Positions 1 through 7,347 of a stretch of DNA of 9,680 nt are shown in pieces (the stretch's first letter is position 1; each line of letters starts with the position of its first letter). Below the pieces are notes generated by a model. It did no database searches and was not told where the DNA came from. It saw only the letters and a program-made list of their open reading frames with translations. Location of the stretch: positions 1 through 9,680 of the forward strand of contig CAYGVJ010000179.1 of the NCBI GenBank assembly GCA_964353255.1, read 5' to 3'. This stretch comes from VFZS01 sp964353255. Lineage in GTDB: Bacteria > Acidobacteriota > Terriglobia > Bryobacterales > Bryobacteraceae. The translations under genes were made by a program, and so were the position numbers.

Positions 1-56
1 GCCGCAAAACCCAACAAACAGCCACTTTCACATGCCATCAGGGGTGGAACTTCGGA

Positions 57-188
57 CTAAGGGGGGAACCCGTCCAGAGACAGCGCCCCGTGGTGGGCCA
101 GGCTGACCTCGCCGGGCCGCGGGATGCCGCCGCCGCCGGCGATCAGCCCGGCGTCCGAAACAGTGTGGTGCGTCGCGCGGAAGGGCCG
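57..188 (-). pseudogene. comM: Remnant of a ComM/YifB Mg-chelatase-like AAA ATPase gene
   Basis: Reading the minus strand from 188 gives a frame that runs to a TAG stop at 57-59. It contains RPFRATHHTVSDAG, then a glycine run, then IPRPGEVSLAHHGALSLDGF. From memory this matches the family core, in which RPFR.PHHT.SDAGL.GGG is followed by PRPGEVSLAH.GVLFLDELPEF. Intact ComM/YifB proteins are about 500 residues and act as hexameric helicases in natural transformation and recombination. Only about 43 residues remain here. There is no start, no Walker A, and the Walker B end is damaged: the family's LFLDELPE reads LSLDGFPP, losing the acidic residue after Asp. The frame stops soon after. I read it as an insertion-free relic and not a working gene. 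It lies just beyond the stop of the DUF6807 gene at 217. An unusual short ORF with a chance match is possible but unlikely, given the ordered agreement. Confidence 0.75.
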
Positions 189-216
189 CCCGGCGAGCAA
201 GCCCGGCCGCGCTGGT

Positions 217-1083
217 TCAGCGAGCGGCCTGCGCCGCGTACACCGTGACCCGGTACTTCATCACCAGCGGCCGCGCGGGCGCCAGGGTGTACGGCTCCAG
301 GCCGGGGAAGTTCACGCCCAGGAAGCCGTAGTGGCGCAGGCACCAGCCGTTGGGGAAGCCCGGGTTGGCGCGGTCGATCGTGATGCGCGCGCAGGCGCGG
401 CGGCCCTCGAATAGAGCCTCCAGCTCGGCCCAGGCGTGCGGGGCCATGTTGGAATCCTGCGCCTCGGCGCCCTTGTCGGTTCGTATGGCCGTCTCGACGC
501 GTGGCGCGAAGCGGAGGGACAGCCCGCCGTAGCCTTTCTTTTCAGCCGGCTCACCCTCGATCTGAATGGGTCGCTCCAGAGCCTCGAAGGTCAGCGTCAG
601 ATCGAGGTTGCGCCGCCCCGCCTCGGCCGGCCACGTCAGGACTTCCACGGTCTCCCGGACCACCTGGCGGTCTCCGACGTACCAGCCATTCTCGACGCCC
701 AGCCGGGCCGAGCGGGCGCCGGCCTGGCGCGCCGTCCAGCGCACGAACTGGGGCCTGATCCCGCGCAGCGTCCAGAGATCGTATTGCTGCCCTTCGCGGC
801 GCACTATCGGCCACATCCAGGAGAGGCCGCGGTGGTGGTAGTGATCGCTTGGGAAATCGTCGGTGAGCACCGTGCCGTCAGGCGCGTAGACCGGGTGCAG
901 GTAGCAGCAACGGTTGTAGCGCTCGGGAACCCCGTCCTTGCGCATCGGCCCATGGTTGTAAACGAAGACGGGCTTCCCGCGCTCGCTCAGCTCGAGCGAG
1001 CGGTCGTCGATCTGCCGAAAGGCGAAAGGGCTCTGGGAACACAGCAGCCCGGCACAAGAAATGCCCACGGCCAGTAACTTCAT
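217..1083 (-). CDS. DUF6807 ('PmoA family') protein
   Basis: This 288-residue protein resembles the DUF6807 family, often labelled 'PmoA' although it is unrelated in role to methane monooxygenase. Diagnostic stretches are YNHGPMRKDGVPERYNRCCYLHP (read around residues 42-64), the histidine cluster SDHYHHRGLSW at 79-89, and the C-terminal NGWCLRHYGFLGVNFPG. His81, His83, His84 and Arg85 are the likely functional cluster. The family occurs in Acidobacteriota, Planctomycetota and Bacteroidota, often near sugar-processing enzymes; no reaction is established that I can cite. A short hydrophobic N-terminus (residues 2-16) suggests export, but a clean signal-peptidase site is not obvious. The ATG at 1083 overlaps the TGA of the upstream enolase-superfamily gene in an ATGA. 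It has a GGAGG with an 8-nt spacer inside that gene, which fixes the start. The two genes form one operon. Confidence 0.85.
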   Translation of the reverse strand: MKLLAVGISCAGLLCSQSPFAFRQIDDRSLELSERGKPVFVYNHGPMRKDGVPERYNRCCYLHPVYAPDGTVLTDDFPSDHYHHRGLSWMWPIVRREGQQYDLWTLRGIRPQFVRWTARQAGARSARLGVENGWYVGDRQVVRETVEVLTWPAEAGRRNLDLTLTFEALERPIQIEGEPAEKKGYGGLSLRFAPRVETAIRTDKGAEAQDSNMAPHAWAELEALFEGRRACARITIDRANPGFPNGWCLRHYGFLGVNFPGLEPYTLAPARPLVMKYRVTVYAAQAAR

Positions 1084-2243
1084 ATCCGCTGCCTCCGCAG
1101 ACGCTCTTCATCCACTTCAACGCCCAGGCCCGCGCCGGCCGGGAACTCGATCTCGCCGTTCCTCACGGCCAGCGGCTTCTTCAGGTAACTGCCTTCCAGG
1201 AACTGCGGCGCGTTCAAGGCCGCCGGGTGATTCAACCCGTAGGCGCAGTAGAGCTGGACGGCGGCGGCCAGGGCCACGTCGGGGTCGGTCAGTCCGCTGC
1301 CCAAGACCAGCAGCCCCGCCTCCCGGGCGATCTCGATCTGGCGGCGCGCGTCCCACAGCCCGGCGGTGCGCGCGGGCTTCATAGCCACCCCATCCAGCAG
1401 CCCCAGCCGGATGAACTCCACCAGCTCCACCGAAGAGACCACGCCTTCGTCCAGGATGATCGGCAGAGCGCCCTGCTTCTTCAGTTCGCGGTAGCCCGTC
1501 AGCCGGTTGGCGGGCAGCGGCTGCTCGAGCACGTTGACGCCGGCGTCGGCCAGCTTGGGCGCCACCGCCAGCGCGGTGTCCAGATCGTAACCGCCGTTGG
1601 CATCCGCCCAGAGGAAACCCTCCGGCGCCAGGCGGCGGACGCGGCGGCATACTTCGATATCGAACTTCGGATCCGGCGCCACCTTGGTGTTGAAGTGCCG
1701 GTAGCCGCGGGCGCGGCCCTCGGCAACGAGCCGCTCGGTCTCCTCGAGCGAGGCCGGGTTCACCGTCCAACTCAAGGCGAGCCGCGGCTGCGGCTTGCGC
1801 CCCCAGCTCGCGGCCACGCTCTGTTTGCGCCACCGTCCGGCCAGATCGTGCAGGGCCAGGTCCACCCCGGCCTTGGCGATCGGCATCCCGGTGGAAAACG
1901 ACGGCGCGATGGCCCGGTTCATGGCCGCGTGCGCGCCGGCGATGTCCAGCGGATCGCGGCCCAGGAGCACCGGCGCCAGATGCCTCTCCACCGTCGAAAC
2001 CACGGACTCCGGCGTCTCGTAACTCCAAGTGGGCAGGGGCACGCTCTGGCCCCAGCCGATCAAGCCATCCTCGCAGGTGATTTTCACAAAGACTGCGGGC
2101 CGCCCGGCGGGACCCAAAAATTTGAAATGCGCCACCACCGGGTAGGCTACCGGGAAGACCTCGATCCTGCGGATACGAGGCGTCGCTGGCAGCGCCGCCG
2201 CCGCTGCCGGAAAGAACTCTCGCCTGCTGAGCCGGATGGCCAT
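1080..2243 (-). CDS. Mandelate racemase/muconate lactonizing enzyme family protein with Tat signal
   Basis: This 387-residue protein is a full-length enolase-superfamily enzyme with an added twin-arginine leader (SRREFF at residues 6-11, then an Ala-rich stretch to about 20). The N-terminal capping domain covers roughly 24-135 and ends in KAGVDLALHDLAGR. The barrel follows. Residues expected for catalysis and metal binding are Lys187 (in FNTKVA), Asp214 (WADANGGY), Glu240 (VLEQPLP), Asp265 (ILDEG) and Lys289 (VAMKPAR). The usual KxK of this subgroup reads N-T-K, so the first lysine is replaced while the second remains. Members abstract the proton next to a carboxylate, giving racemases, epimerases, cycloisomerases or sugar-acid dehydratases. 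The exact reaction cannot be told from sequence. The start is chosen because it places the RR motif at residue 7; the upstream Shine-Dalgarno is weak. It is first in the operon with the DUF6807 gene. Confidence 0.88.
   Translation of the reverse strand: MAIRLSRREFFPAAAAALPATPRIRRIEVFPVAYPVVAHFKFLGPAGRPAVFVKITCEDGLIGWGQSVPLPTWSYETPESVVSTVERHLAPVLLGRDPLDIAGAHAAMNRAIAPSFSTGMPIAKAGVDLALHDLAGRWRKQSVAASWGRKPQPRLALSWTVNPASLEETERLVAEGRARGYRHFNTKVAPDPKFDIEVCRRVRRLAPEGFLWADANGGYDLDTALAVAPKLADAGVNVLEQPLPANRLTGYRELKKQGALPIILDEGVVSSVELVEFIRLGLLDGVAMKPARTAGLWDARRQIEIAREAGLLVLGSGLTDPDVALAAAVQLYCAYGLNHPAALNAPQFLEGSYLKKPLAVRNGEIEFPAGAGLGVEVDEERLRRQRI
1092..1096 (-). promoter_or_regulatory. Ribosome binding site of the DUF6807 gene
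   Basis: The minus strand reads GGAGG followed by 8 nt and the ATG at 1083. The site lies inside the last codons of the upstream enolase-superfamily gene, so translation of the two genes is probably coupled. Confidence 0.75.
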
Positions 2244-2254
2244 CCGAAGACTGC

Positions 2255-2282
2255 CTGACGTGCACGGGAAAAGTGCTACATT
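2255..2282 (+). promoter_or_regulatory. Candidate sigma-70 promoter for the 1126-aa/VWFA operon
   Basis: CTGACG (2255-2260) and TACATT (2277-2282) are separated by 16 nt, 4-5 of 6 matches each to the consensus boxes. They lie 30 nt before the ATG at 2312. The divergent enolase-superfamily operon starts at 2243, so the 68-bp gap must hold both promoters. On the minus strand TACAAT (2285-2280) overlaps this -10 box but has no good -35. The call rests on box similarity alone. Confidence 0.35.
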
Positions 2283-2311
2283 GTATTAGACTACGACTGG
2301 GAGAGCGACCG

Positions 2312-5300
2312 ATGAAAGCCCTCGCTGGCTTGTCGTTATTTTTATTGGGTTGGAGTGCCGCGGCCGGCGCGCCGCAAGCGCTCGAGCAGGCGCGGCGGCT
2401 GGAAAGGTCGGGTGATCCGCTGGCGGCGCGACTGCTGCTTCAGCGGGCTGCGCGAAACGCCCCCGACAATGCGGAGACGCTGTCCGCCTACGCCGAGTTC
2501 CTGGACCGCTACAGCGACCCGGAGGCCCGTCCGGCCTACGAGAAGCTGCTCGGTCTGTTGAGCGACTCTGCGGACCGCCAGTGGCGCGCCCGCGTGGCCG
2601 CCCGGCTGGCGCTGCTGGATCTGCTCGAAGACGATCGCGCGGCGGCGGCCAAGCACCTGGGGGAGTACCGCGCCGCCGGCGGCAGCGAGTGGCCCGCAGT
2701 GCTCCCCGCACCCGCCGCCGGCGCGGCCCAGAGCCTTCCCACCATCGAGATTCCCGGCCCCCTGAGCTCCTTTGCGCGGATGGCTGCGGTGTCACAGGAC
2801 GTCACGGCCGCCGACCTGCTACCGGCGTTGGCCCGCATCGTGGTCACCAACGGCTACCAGGCCTCCACCAGCGGCGAGGCGCTAGAACCTACCGAATACA
2901 TGAAGCTGCTCACCCGGTACGTGTCGCAGGCGCGGGAACTGGCCAGGCTGGCCGGGCGCGAGCAGGTGATCAACATCGAGAGCTGCGAGTCGCCCCAGGC
3001 GGCTGACCTGCTGCGGATCCTGGGCTACCGCATGCGGGGAGCGTGCGGCGGCGAAGTAGTTCTGGAAACGGTCAACGCCACCCGCGCCTTCCTGACCATA
3101 GACTCCGGCTTCCCGTTGGCGGAACTCGAGCAGGCCCTGCGCACCAACCGGGCGTTCGCCTACGAGTTCAAGCCCACGCGGGCGCCGGTGCTCTACGGGC
3201 CCGACTACTGGCTGACCGCCCGGGAGAAGCAGGCCGGGGATTTCATCGACGTATTCCTGGGTGATCCGATCCTGTGCCGCTTCTACCTGGGCCTGTCCAA
3301 GCTGGATCGGGAAACCGCGGAGGGCCTCCGCAAGGTCGCCCCGGCGCAGCGGTTGAGAGCCTTCGGGCACGTGCTGGATTTTTACGGCAGCCTGGTAGAG
3401 ATCCGCGGCGGCAAGGTGGTGGTTCCGGGGGGCGAGCGCTCGGCCGCGATGTGGGCCGAGCTGGTCGGCGTATCGCCGAACCAGGGTGGAGCGTTCATCG
3501 AGCGCTTGATCTCGAGGGACGACGGCTGGCTGGCCAGCTTCTTCGACGCCCTGGCGCGCATCGACGGGCCGGTGAGGGACTACCTGACCGAGCCCGCCCG
3601 CATGAAGCGCTTCTACCTGGCGGTGCGGGGGCGGGTGACCAGCCCCGGACCGGCGCGTCCCGTCTTCCGCTCCAACACCGACATGATGCTGCTCACCAAT
3701 CGGCTGCGCCTGGAGCCCGAGGGCCGCGCACATATCCCCGGCAGCCTCGAGGTCTGGAAGAACCTGTTCGTTCAGCACCGGCAGGGCCGCCTGGACGTCA
3801 GACTCACCCGCCTGGCCCCCGCCTGGAAAGAGCCCGATGACGTCATCGAGGCGCTGTTCGCGCTGTGCCGCAAGGCCGTGGAGAACGAGCCGCTGAAGAT
3901 CTTCATGACGCTCAGCGACCTCGACCGCGGGCGCGCGCAGCCGCTGGAGGCCGCCACGGTGGACCGCCTGGCCCGCGAGTACCGGGCCTTCGGCTCGCAG
4001 TATTCGATCTTCGCCGAGACACCCGCGCTGCGCGATCAGACCATCATGCAGTTCCTCGACACGGCCACCGCCATCAGCCGCACTGGGGACATGGCCTTGC
4101 GGGCGGACGTCGCCGGCACGATGCAGGCGCTGGTCGGGATCTGGCAGATCTTCTGCCGGCAGAATTCCATCAGCGCCGAAGAGGCGGACCAGACGCTGGC
4201 CGGAATCCTCTCCGGCTTCGCCCGGATCCGCAACCCCCGCGAGTTGTTCGACGCCGGGCGCGCCGGGGTCCGTCTGTTGCTGAAGGCCACGCACTCGGCG
4301 GACAGCGCCGCGCCCCAGGACCGCCTGATCGAGCTGCTGGCCGGCGGCGACCGGCCCAAAGAATCGGAGTGGCGCAACCAGGTCATCGAGGAGATGATCC
4401 GCATCTTCGAGGCCCAGCGGCTACTGTCGCTCAACGTGCTGTTCGAGCTGGCCGATCACCTGGAGAGCCTGACGCGCGGCGAGAAGCTGAACGTCGCCCT
4501 GGTCAACCGGCTGGCCGCCCGGATCTCCGAGATCCAGCTCCCGCGCACCAGCCTGACCAGCGCCGAGAAGAACGCTTTTGCCGTGGGCTACTGGACCGAC
4601 CGCCACCTGGAGGCGCAGCGCAAGCTGAACCTGCGGAGCGCCATCGAGCGGGCGGCCTCCGACGCGGAGAGGTTGCGGGACCTGCGCGGGCTGCTGGCGC
4701 CCTTTCTCCGCGACTCGCTGGTCGGGCTCAACTATGTCCACTACGCGCCGCCCGGAGCGCAGCTTATGCTGGCCAATCCCCTGTTCGTGCGCAGCCACGA
4801 TTTCCTGGGTATGCAGGGGAGCAGCCACACTTGGCGCCAGGCCGAGGTGCTGGGGACGGGCTGGCCTTCCAGCGGGGGCGGCCGCCTGATGGGCTCACTG
4901 TCCGGCCTGCCCTACGCCCTGGCGGAAGCCGAGCAGAACTTCATGGTGCCGACGCGCGAGCAGGCGCTGATCTGGGGCGACTTGGTCCCCCAGATGATCC
5001 TGAGCGCCAAGATTCCGCGTTGGTGGAACGTGACGCCGGGCCAGATGCACTGGGTCGGCCTGCATATGCGCTTCGCCGAGACTCTGCTGGCCGAGGCGGC
5101 CCTGGATGGGCGCCGCCGGGAAGAGGTCGCCGCGATCCTGGAGCGGCGCTCGGAGCCGGCGCGCATCCGGCAGGTGGCCGCTCTGCTGGAGCAGGGCGAG
5201 GCGCGGGCGGCGCTGGAGAAGATCACGCCCGTGGAACTTTTCGTCCTGGCCGCCGAGAGTCTTCGGCGCGGCGCCACCGGGTGGCTGCCGGAGGAGATCC

Positions 5301-5692
5301 GGCGGCTGGAAAAGGAAGATCCCCAGCAGGTCAATTACGCCGCCGTCTCCAGGGCTTTCGGCACGCCCAAGCCGACCCTGACGAGCTCCTACCGTCCGGA
5401 ACTGTTGCTGCTGAGGACCTTCCCCACGCTCATGGGCTATTCCAGCCGCATCATGGCCGAGGGCTGGGAGTCGCCGCTGCTGTATTGGGCCAGCTTGGCC
5501 GATGCGCTGCATGTGCCGCCCGCGCGGCTCAATGTGCTCATCCCCGAGCTGACCCAGAAAACGGTGGAACGGATCTTCGCCACCCACCTGGAAGACTGGC
5601 CGGCCCTGTTGCGTTCACTGCGCCTGGTCGGCGAGGACCTGCGGCTCAAGCTGCGCACGCAGATGGAAACCGAGCAAAAAGCATCCTTGTGA
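2312..5692 (+). CDS. Large secreted protein of unknown function, TPR-like N-terminus
   Basis: I do not recognise this 1126-residue protein. It starts with a typical Sec signal peptide: Lys2, a hydrophobic core LAGLSLFLLGWSAA, and likely cleavage near AAAGA (residues 16-20). Residues about 22-115 are helical with TPR-like spacing (QARRLERSGDPLAARLLLQRA, then APDNAETLSAYAEFLDRY). The rest is mostly helical, without membrane segments or familiar catalytic motifs. A Trp-rich segment (RWWNVTPGQMHWVGLHMRF) lies near residue 900. The expected location is the periplasm or cell surface. An in-frame GTG at 2273 would add 13 residues before the signal peptide. The ATG at 2312 is preferred because GGGAG sits 8 nt upstream of it. 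The gene ends 19 bp before the VWFA-family gene with no terminator between, so they are probably co-transcribed and may act together. That partnership is inferred only from position. Confidence 0.85.
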   Translation: MKALAGLSLFLLGWSAAAGAPQALEQARRLERSGDPLAARLLLQRAARNAPDNAETLSAYAEFLDRYSDPEARPAYEKLLGLLSDSADRQWRARVAARLALLDLLEDDRAAAAKHLGEYRAAGGSEWPAVLPAPAAGAAQSLPTIEIPGPLSSFARMAAVSQDVTAADLLPALARIVVTNGYQASTSGEALEPTEYMKLLTRYVSQARELARLAGREQVINIESCESPQAADLLRILGYRMRGACGGEVVLETVNATRAFLTIDSGFPLAELEQALRTNRAFAYEFKPTRAPVLYGPDYWLTAREKQAGDFIDVFLGDPILCRFYLGLSKLDRETAEGLRKVAPAQRLRAFGHVLDFYGSLVEIRGGKVVVPGGERSAAMWAELVGVSPNQGGAFIERLISRDDGWLASFFDALARIDGPVRDYLTEPARMKRFYLAVRGRVTSPGPARPVFRSNTDMMLLTNRLRLEPEGRAHIPGSLEVWKNLFVQHRQGRLDVRLTRLAPAWKEPDDVIEALFALCRKAVENEPLKIFMTLSDLDRGRAQPLEAATVDRLAREYRAFGSQYSIFAETPALRDQTIMQFLDTATAISRTGDMALRADVAGTMQALVGIWQIFCRQNSISAEEADQTLAGILSGFARIRNPRELFDAGRAGVRLLLKATHSADSAAPQDRLIELLAGGDRPKESEWRNQVIEEMIRIFEAQRLLSLNVLFELADHLESLTRGEKLNVALVNRLAARISEIQLPRTSLTSAEKNAFAVGYWTDRHLEAQRKLNLRSAIERAASDAERLRDLRGLLAPFLRDSLVGLNYVHYAPPGAQLMLANPLFVRSHDFLGMQGSSHTWRQAEVLGTGWPSSGGGRLMGSLSGLPYALAEAEQNFMVPTREQALIWGDLVPQMILSAKIPRWWNVTPGQMHWVGLHMRFAETLLAEAALDGRRREEVAAILERRSEPARIRQVAALLEQGEARAALEKITPVELFVLAAESLRRGATGWLPEEIRRLEKEDPQQVNYAAVSRAFGTPKPTLTSSYRPELLLLRTFPTLMGYSSRIMAEGWESPLLYWASLADALHVPPARLNVLIPELTQKTVERIFATHLEDWPALLRSLRLVGEDLRLKLRTQMETEQKASL

Positions 5693-5700
5693 GGGAAAGC

Positions 5701-5706
5701 GGGAGG
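5701..5706 (+). promoter_or_regulatory. Ribosome binding site fixing a GTG start
   Basis: GGGAGG lies 5 nt before the GTG at 5712. It supports GTG as the start of the VWFA-family gene; no ATG gives a frame that keeps the Arg-Arg leader. Confidence 0.65.
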
Positions 5707-5711
5707 CAGGC

Positions 5712-6716
5712 GTGAAGATCACTCGAAGGACTGCAATCGGCGCGGCGCTGGCCCTGGGGGTCGCCAGGAGGTTGCCGGGCCAGGAGGAGAGGCGTCCGGT
5801 CTTCCGGGTGAAGGTGGACATGGTGGTGCTGACCTTCACCGTGACCGACAGCAAGGGCCGCTACGTGACCGGGCTGAGACCCAGCGACTTCCGCATTCTG
5901 GAGGACGGCATCGTGGAACGCGTCGCCACCTTCGCCGAGGGCAGCCGGCCGCCGCTCCAGGTGCTCGAGGACGGCTCGACCCGCCCGCTGCTGCCCTCCG
6001 CCAGGCAGGTGGAGGCCAAACCCGCGCCGATTCCGCAGGCCGACGCCTTCGTCGGCACCAACGTTTTCATTCTCTTCGATACCAGCAACTACATGTATCG
6101 CAGCTTCGTCTACGCCTCCGACGCCATCGCCGACTTCGTGCGCGGCCTGGACCGCGCGGACTCCGTGGCCGTCTACACCTTCAGCCGCAACCTCTCGCGG
6201 GCCGCTCCGCTGACCCAGGACCGCAACGAAGCCATCATGGGGCTGCGCAAGGCCGTGGCCGGCGACGACGCCGCCCTGTACAACACCCTGCTGCTGACCC
6301 TGCGCGACGCCGCCAGGGTGCCCGGGCGCAAGGTGGTGATCGTATTCTCGAATGGCCCGGACAACGCCAGCGTGATGGCGCCCGACGACGTGCGCGCGGT
6401 GGCCGAAGACGAGGGCATTCCCATCTACGTGATCTCGACCAACGAGGTCAACAAGGACCCCATCTCCAGCGCCGTCTTCCGCCGCATCACCACCCGCACC
6501 GGAGGCCGGGCCTACTGGGCCAAGACCTGGCAGAAACAGGTGGAAGCCTTCGAGTCGATTCGCGAGGACCTGGGCAACTCCTACACCATCACTTACTATC
6601 CGGCGCTGAATCCCAACGAGGGTTTTCGCAAGATCACCGTGGAGATCGTCAGCGACATAGGCAAGAAGTACCGCGTGCGCGCCCGCCCGGGCTATAGGCC
6701 CCGGGGCGGGTTCTGA
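5712..6716 (+). CDS. VWFA-related Acidobacterial domain protein with degenerate MIDAS
   Basis: This 334-residue protein has the layout of the VWFA-related Acidobacterial family (TIGR03436). It has a leader with Arg5-Arg6 (Tat-like, though lacking the usual Phe). The entry domain includes VDMVVLTFTVTDSKGRYVTG (35-54) and LRPSDFRILEDG (55-66). A von Willebrand A fold spans about 116-290, and a C-terminal strand carries FRKITVEIV (305-313). Such proteins are exported and expanded into many copies in these bacteria; their partners are unknown. The metal site is unusual. The first motif DxSxS reads DTSNY (123-127), the threonine loop typical of GGTALYDAL reads GDDAALYNTL, and the DG of the third motif reads SNGPD (213-217). 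Metal-dependent ligand binding is therefore doubtful, though the fold looks intact. It follows the 1126-residue gene by 19 bp. Two decayed copies of its 3' part lie downstream, at 7395-7478 and 8251-8396. Confidence 0.9.
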   Translation: MKITRRTAIGAALALGVARRLPGQEERRPVFRVKVDMVVLTFTVTDSKGRYVTGLRPSDFRILEDGIVERVATFAEGSRPPLQVLEDGSTRPLLPSARQVEAKPAPIPQADAFVGTNVFILFDTSNYMYRSFVYASDAIADFVRGLDRADSVAVYTFSRNLSRAAPLTQDRNEAIMGLRKAVAGDDAALYNTLLLTLRDAARVPGRKVVIVFSNGPDNASVMAPDDVRAVAEDEGIPIYVISTNEVNKDPISSAVFRRITTRTGGRAYWAKTWQKQVEAFESIREDLGNSYTITYYPALNPNEGFRKITVEIVSDIGKKYRVRARPGYRPRGGF

Positions 6717-6727
6717 GGGCGGGCCGA

Positions 6728-7114
6728 CTACCAGAGGATCTCGACCGCGTACTGGCGCAGTTGCGCATCCCCGCTCACCAGGGGCAGACCTTCCACCTGG
6801 CACTGCGCCACCAGCAGCCTGTCGAACGGATCACGGTGAATGTCAGGCAGTTCGAACAGTCGCAGCACATGCGACGCCCCCACAGGCAACACTTCGATGG
6901 CGTTGCGCAAGAGCTGCTCCCGCAGATAGCGATCCGCGGGCCGAGGCAAGGGCAGCTTCCCGATGCGGACCTTGAGCGCGATCTCCCAGAGGCTGGCGGC
7001 ACTGAGCAGGAGCGTGTTGCCTCCGCCAAGAAAAATGCGCTGCGCTGCCGGCGACAGGCGCTCATCCGCGGTGATCGACCAAAGAAAAACGTGCGTGTCG
7101 AGCAGAACCCTCAT
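6728..7114 (-). CDS. vapC: PIN-domain toxin of a type II toxin-antitoxin module (VapC-like)
   Basis: This 128-residue protein is a complete PIN-domain ribonuclease of the VapC type. The acidic residues expected to bind Mg2+ are all present: Asp6 (LLDTH), Glu44 (SLWEIALK), Asp98 (HRDPFDRLL, with Asp95 nearby) and Asp116 (LVSGDAQL). The LLDTHVFLW opening and DPFDRLLVAQ motif place it in the subgroup usually paired with Phd-like antitoxins. It would cleave RNA, commonly tRNA or rRNA, when free of antitoxin. The ATG at 7114 overlaps the antitoxin TGA in an ATGA, so translation is coupled. The stop lies 11 bp from the stop of the convergent VWFA gene, with no clear terminator between. The target RNA is not deducible. 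Confidence 0.9.
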   Translation of the reverse strand: MRVLLDTHVFLWSITADERLSPAAQRIFLGGGNTLLLSAASLWEIALKVRIGKLPLPRPADRYLREQLLRNAIEVLPVGASHVLRLFELPDIHRDPFDRLLVAQCQVEGLPLVSGDAQLRQYAVEILW

Positions 7115-7341
7115 TTGAAGAATTCCGCCAGGACCTCTTCGGGCAGGGGCGCGTCGAAGTCGTCCGGCACCACGAAATCTCCCTTCGCGGTCCCGAGCAC
7201 GCGCTTAACCGCCGGCCTCTCAACCGGTACCAGCCGGGCCACCGGCTTACCCGCCTTGGCGATGACAATCTCTTCGCCCAGAGCGACACGGTCGAGCAGC
7301 CTGGACAGATGGGTCTTGGCCTGGTGGATGTTGACGTTCAC
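7111..7341 (-). CDS. Phd/YefM-family antitoxin
   Basis: This 76-residue protein has the Phd/YefM signature: QAKTHLSRLLDRVALGEEIVIAKAGKPVARLVP (residues 7-39, a DNA-binding dimer fold). An acidic, hydrophobic C-terminal tail (GDFVVPDDFDAPLPEEVLAEFF) probably wraps the partner PIN toxin encoded next. It neutralises the toxin and should repress its own promoter. The start is GTG at 7341; the only nearby ATG, at 7351-7349, is in another frame and stops at once. There is no real Shine-Dalgarno. The candidate promoter upstream would begin transcription at or next to the GTG, so a leaderless message is possible. A 4-bp ATGA overlap joins it to the toxin gene. Confidence 0.88.
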   Translation of the reverse strand: MNVNIHQAKTHLSRLLDRVALGEEIVIAKAGKPVARLVPVERPAVKRVLGTAKGDFVVPDDFDAPLPEEVLAEFFK

Positions 7342-7347
7342 AAGCCC

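Noticed and set aside
1..56. Possible insertion-sequence end at the left edge
   Set aside because: Only a loose repeat (GGGGTGGAAC, GGGGGGAAC) is seen. No transposase or paired terminal repeat is in view, so no element is called.
1227..2258. 343-codon plus-strand frame across the enolase-superfamily gene
   Set aside because: The minus-strand frame carries all expected catalytic motifs; this one has none.
2273..2311. GTG start 13 codons upstream for the large secreted protein
   Set aside because: It would put charged residues before a good signal peptide and has no RBS; the ATG at 2312 has GGGAG at proper spacing.
2882..4294. 470-codon open frame antisense to the 1126-residue protein
   Set aside because: Low-complexity Gly/Gln/Arg-rich translation without motifs, opposite a gene with signal peptide, RBS and sound codon pattern.
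3865..5715. 616-codon second frame on the same strand as the large secreted protein
   Set aside because: Arg/Ala/Gly-rich translation typical of a shifted GC-rich frame, with no start signals or motifs.
6690..6722. GC-rich self-complementary stretch at the VWFA gene end as an intrinsic terminator
   Set aside because: It lies within codons, has no T-run after it, and the palindromic GCCCCGGGGC is explained by the RPRG codons.
5646..6803. 385-codon open frame on the minus strand across the VWFA gene
   Set aside because: It is a GC-driven shadow of the VWFA coding frame. It resembles no family and its repeat with another minus frame at 7886-8470 only reflects the duplicated VWFA DNA.
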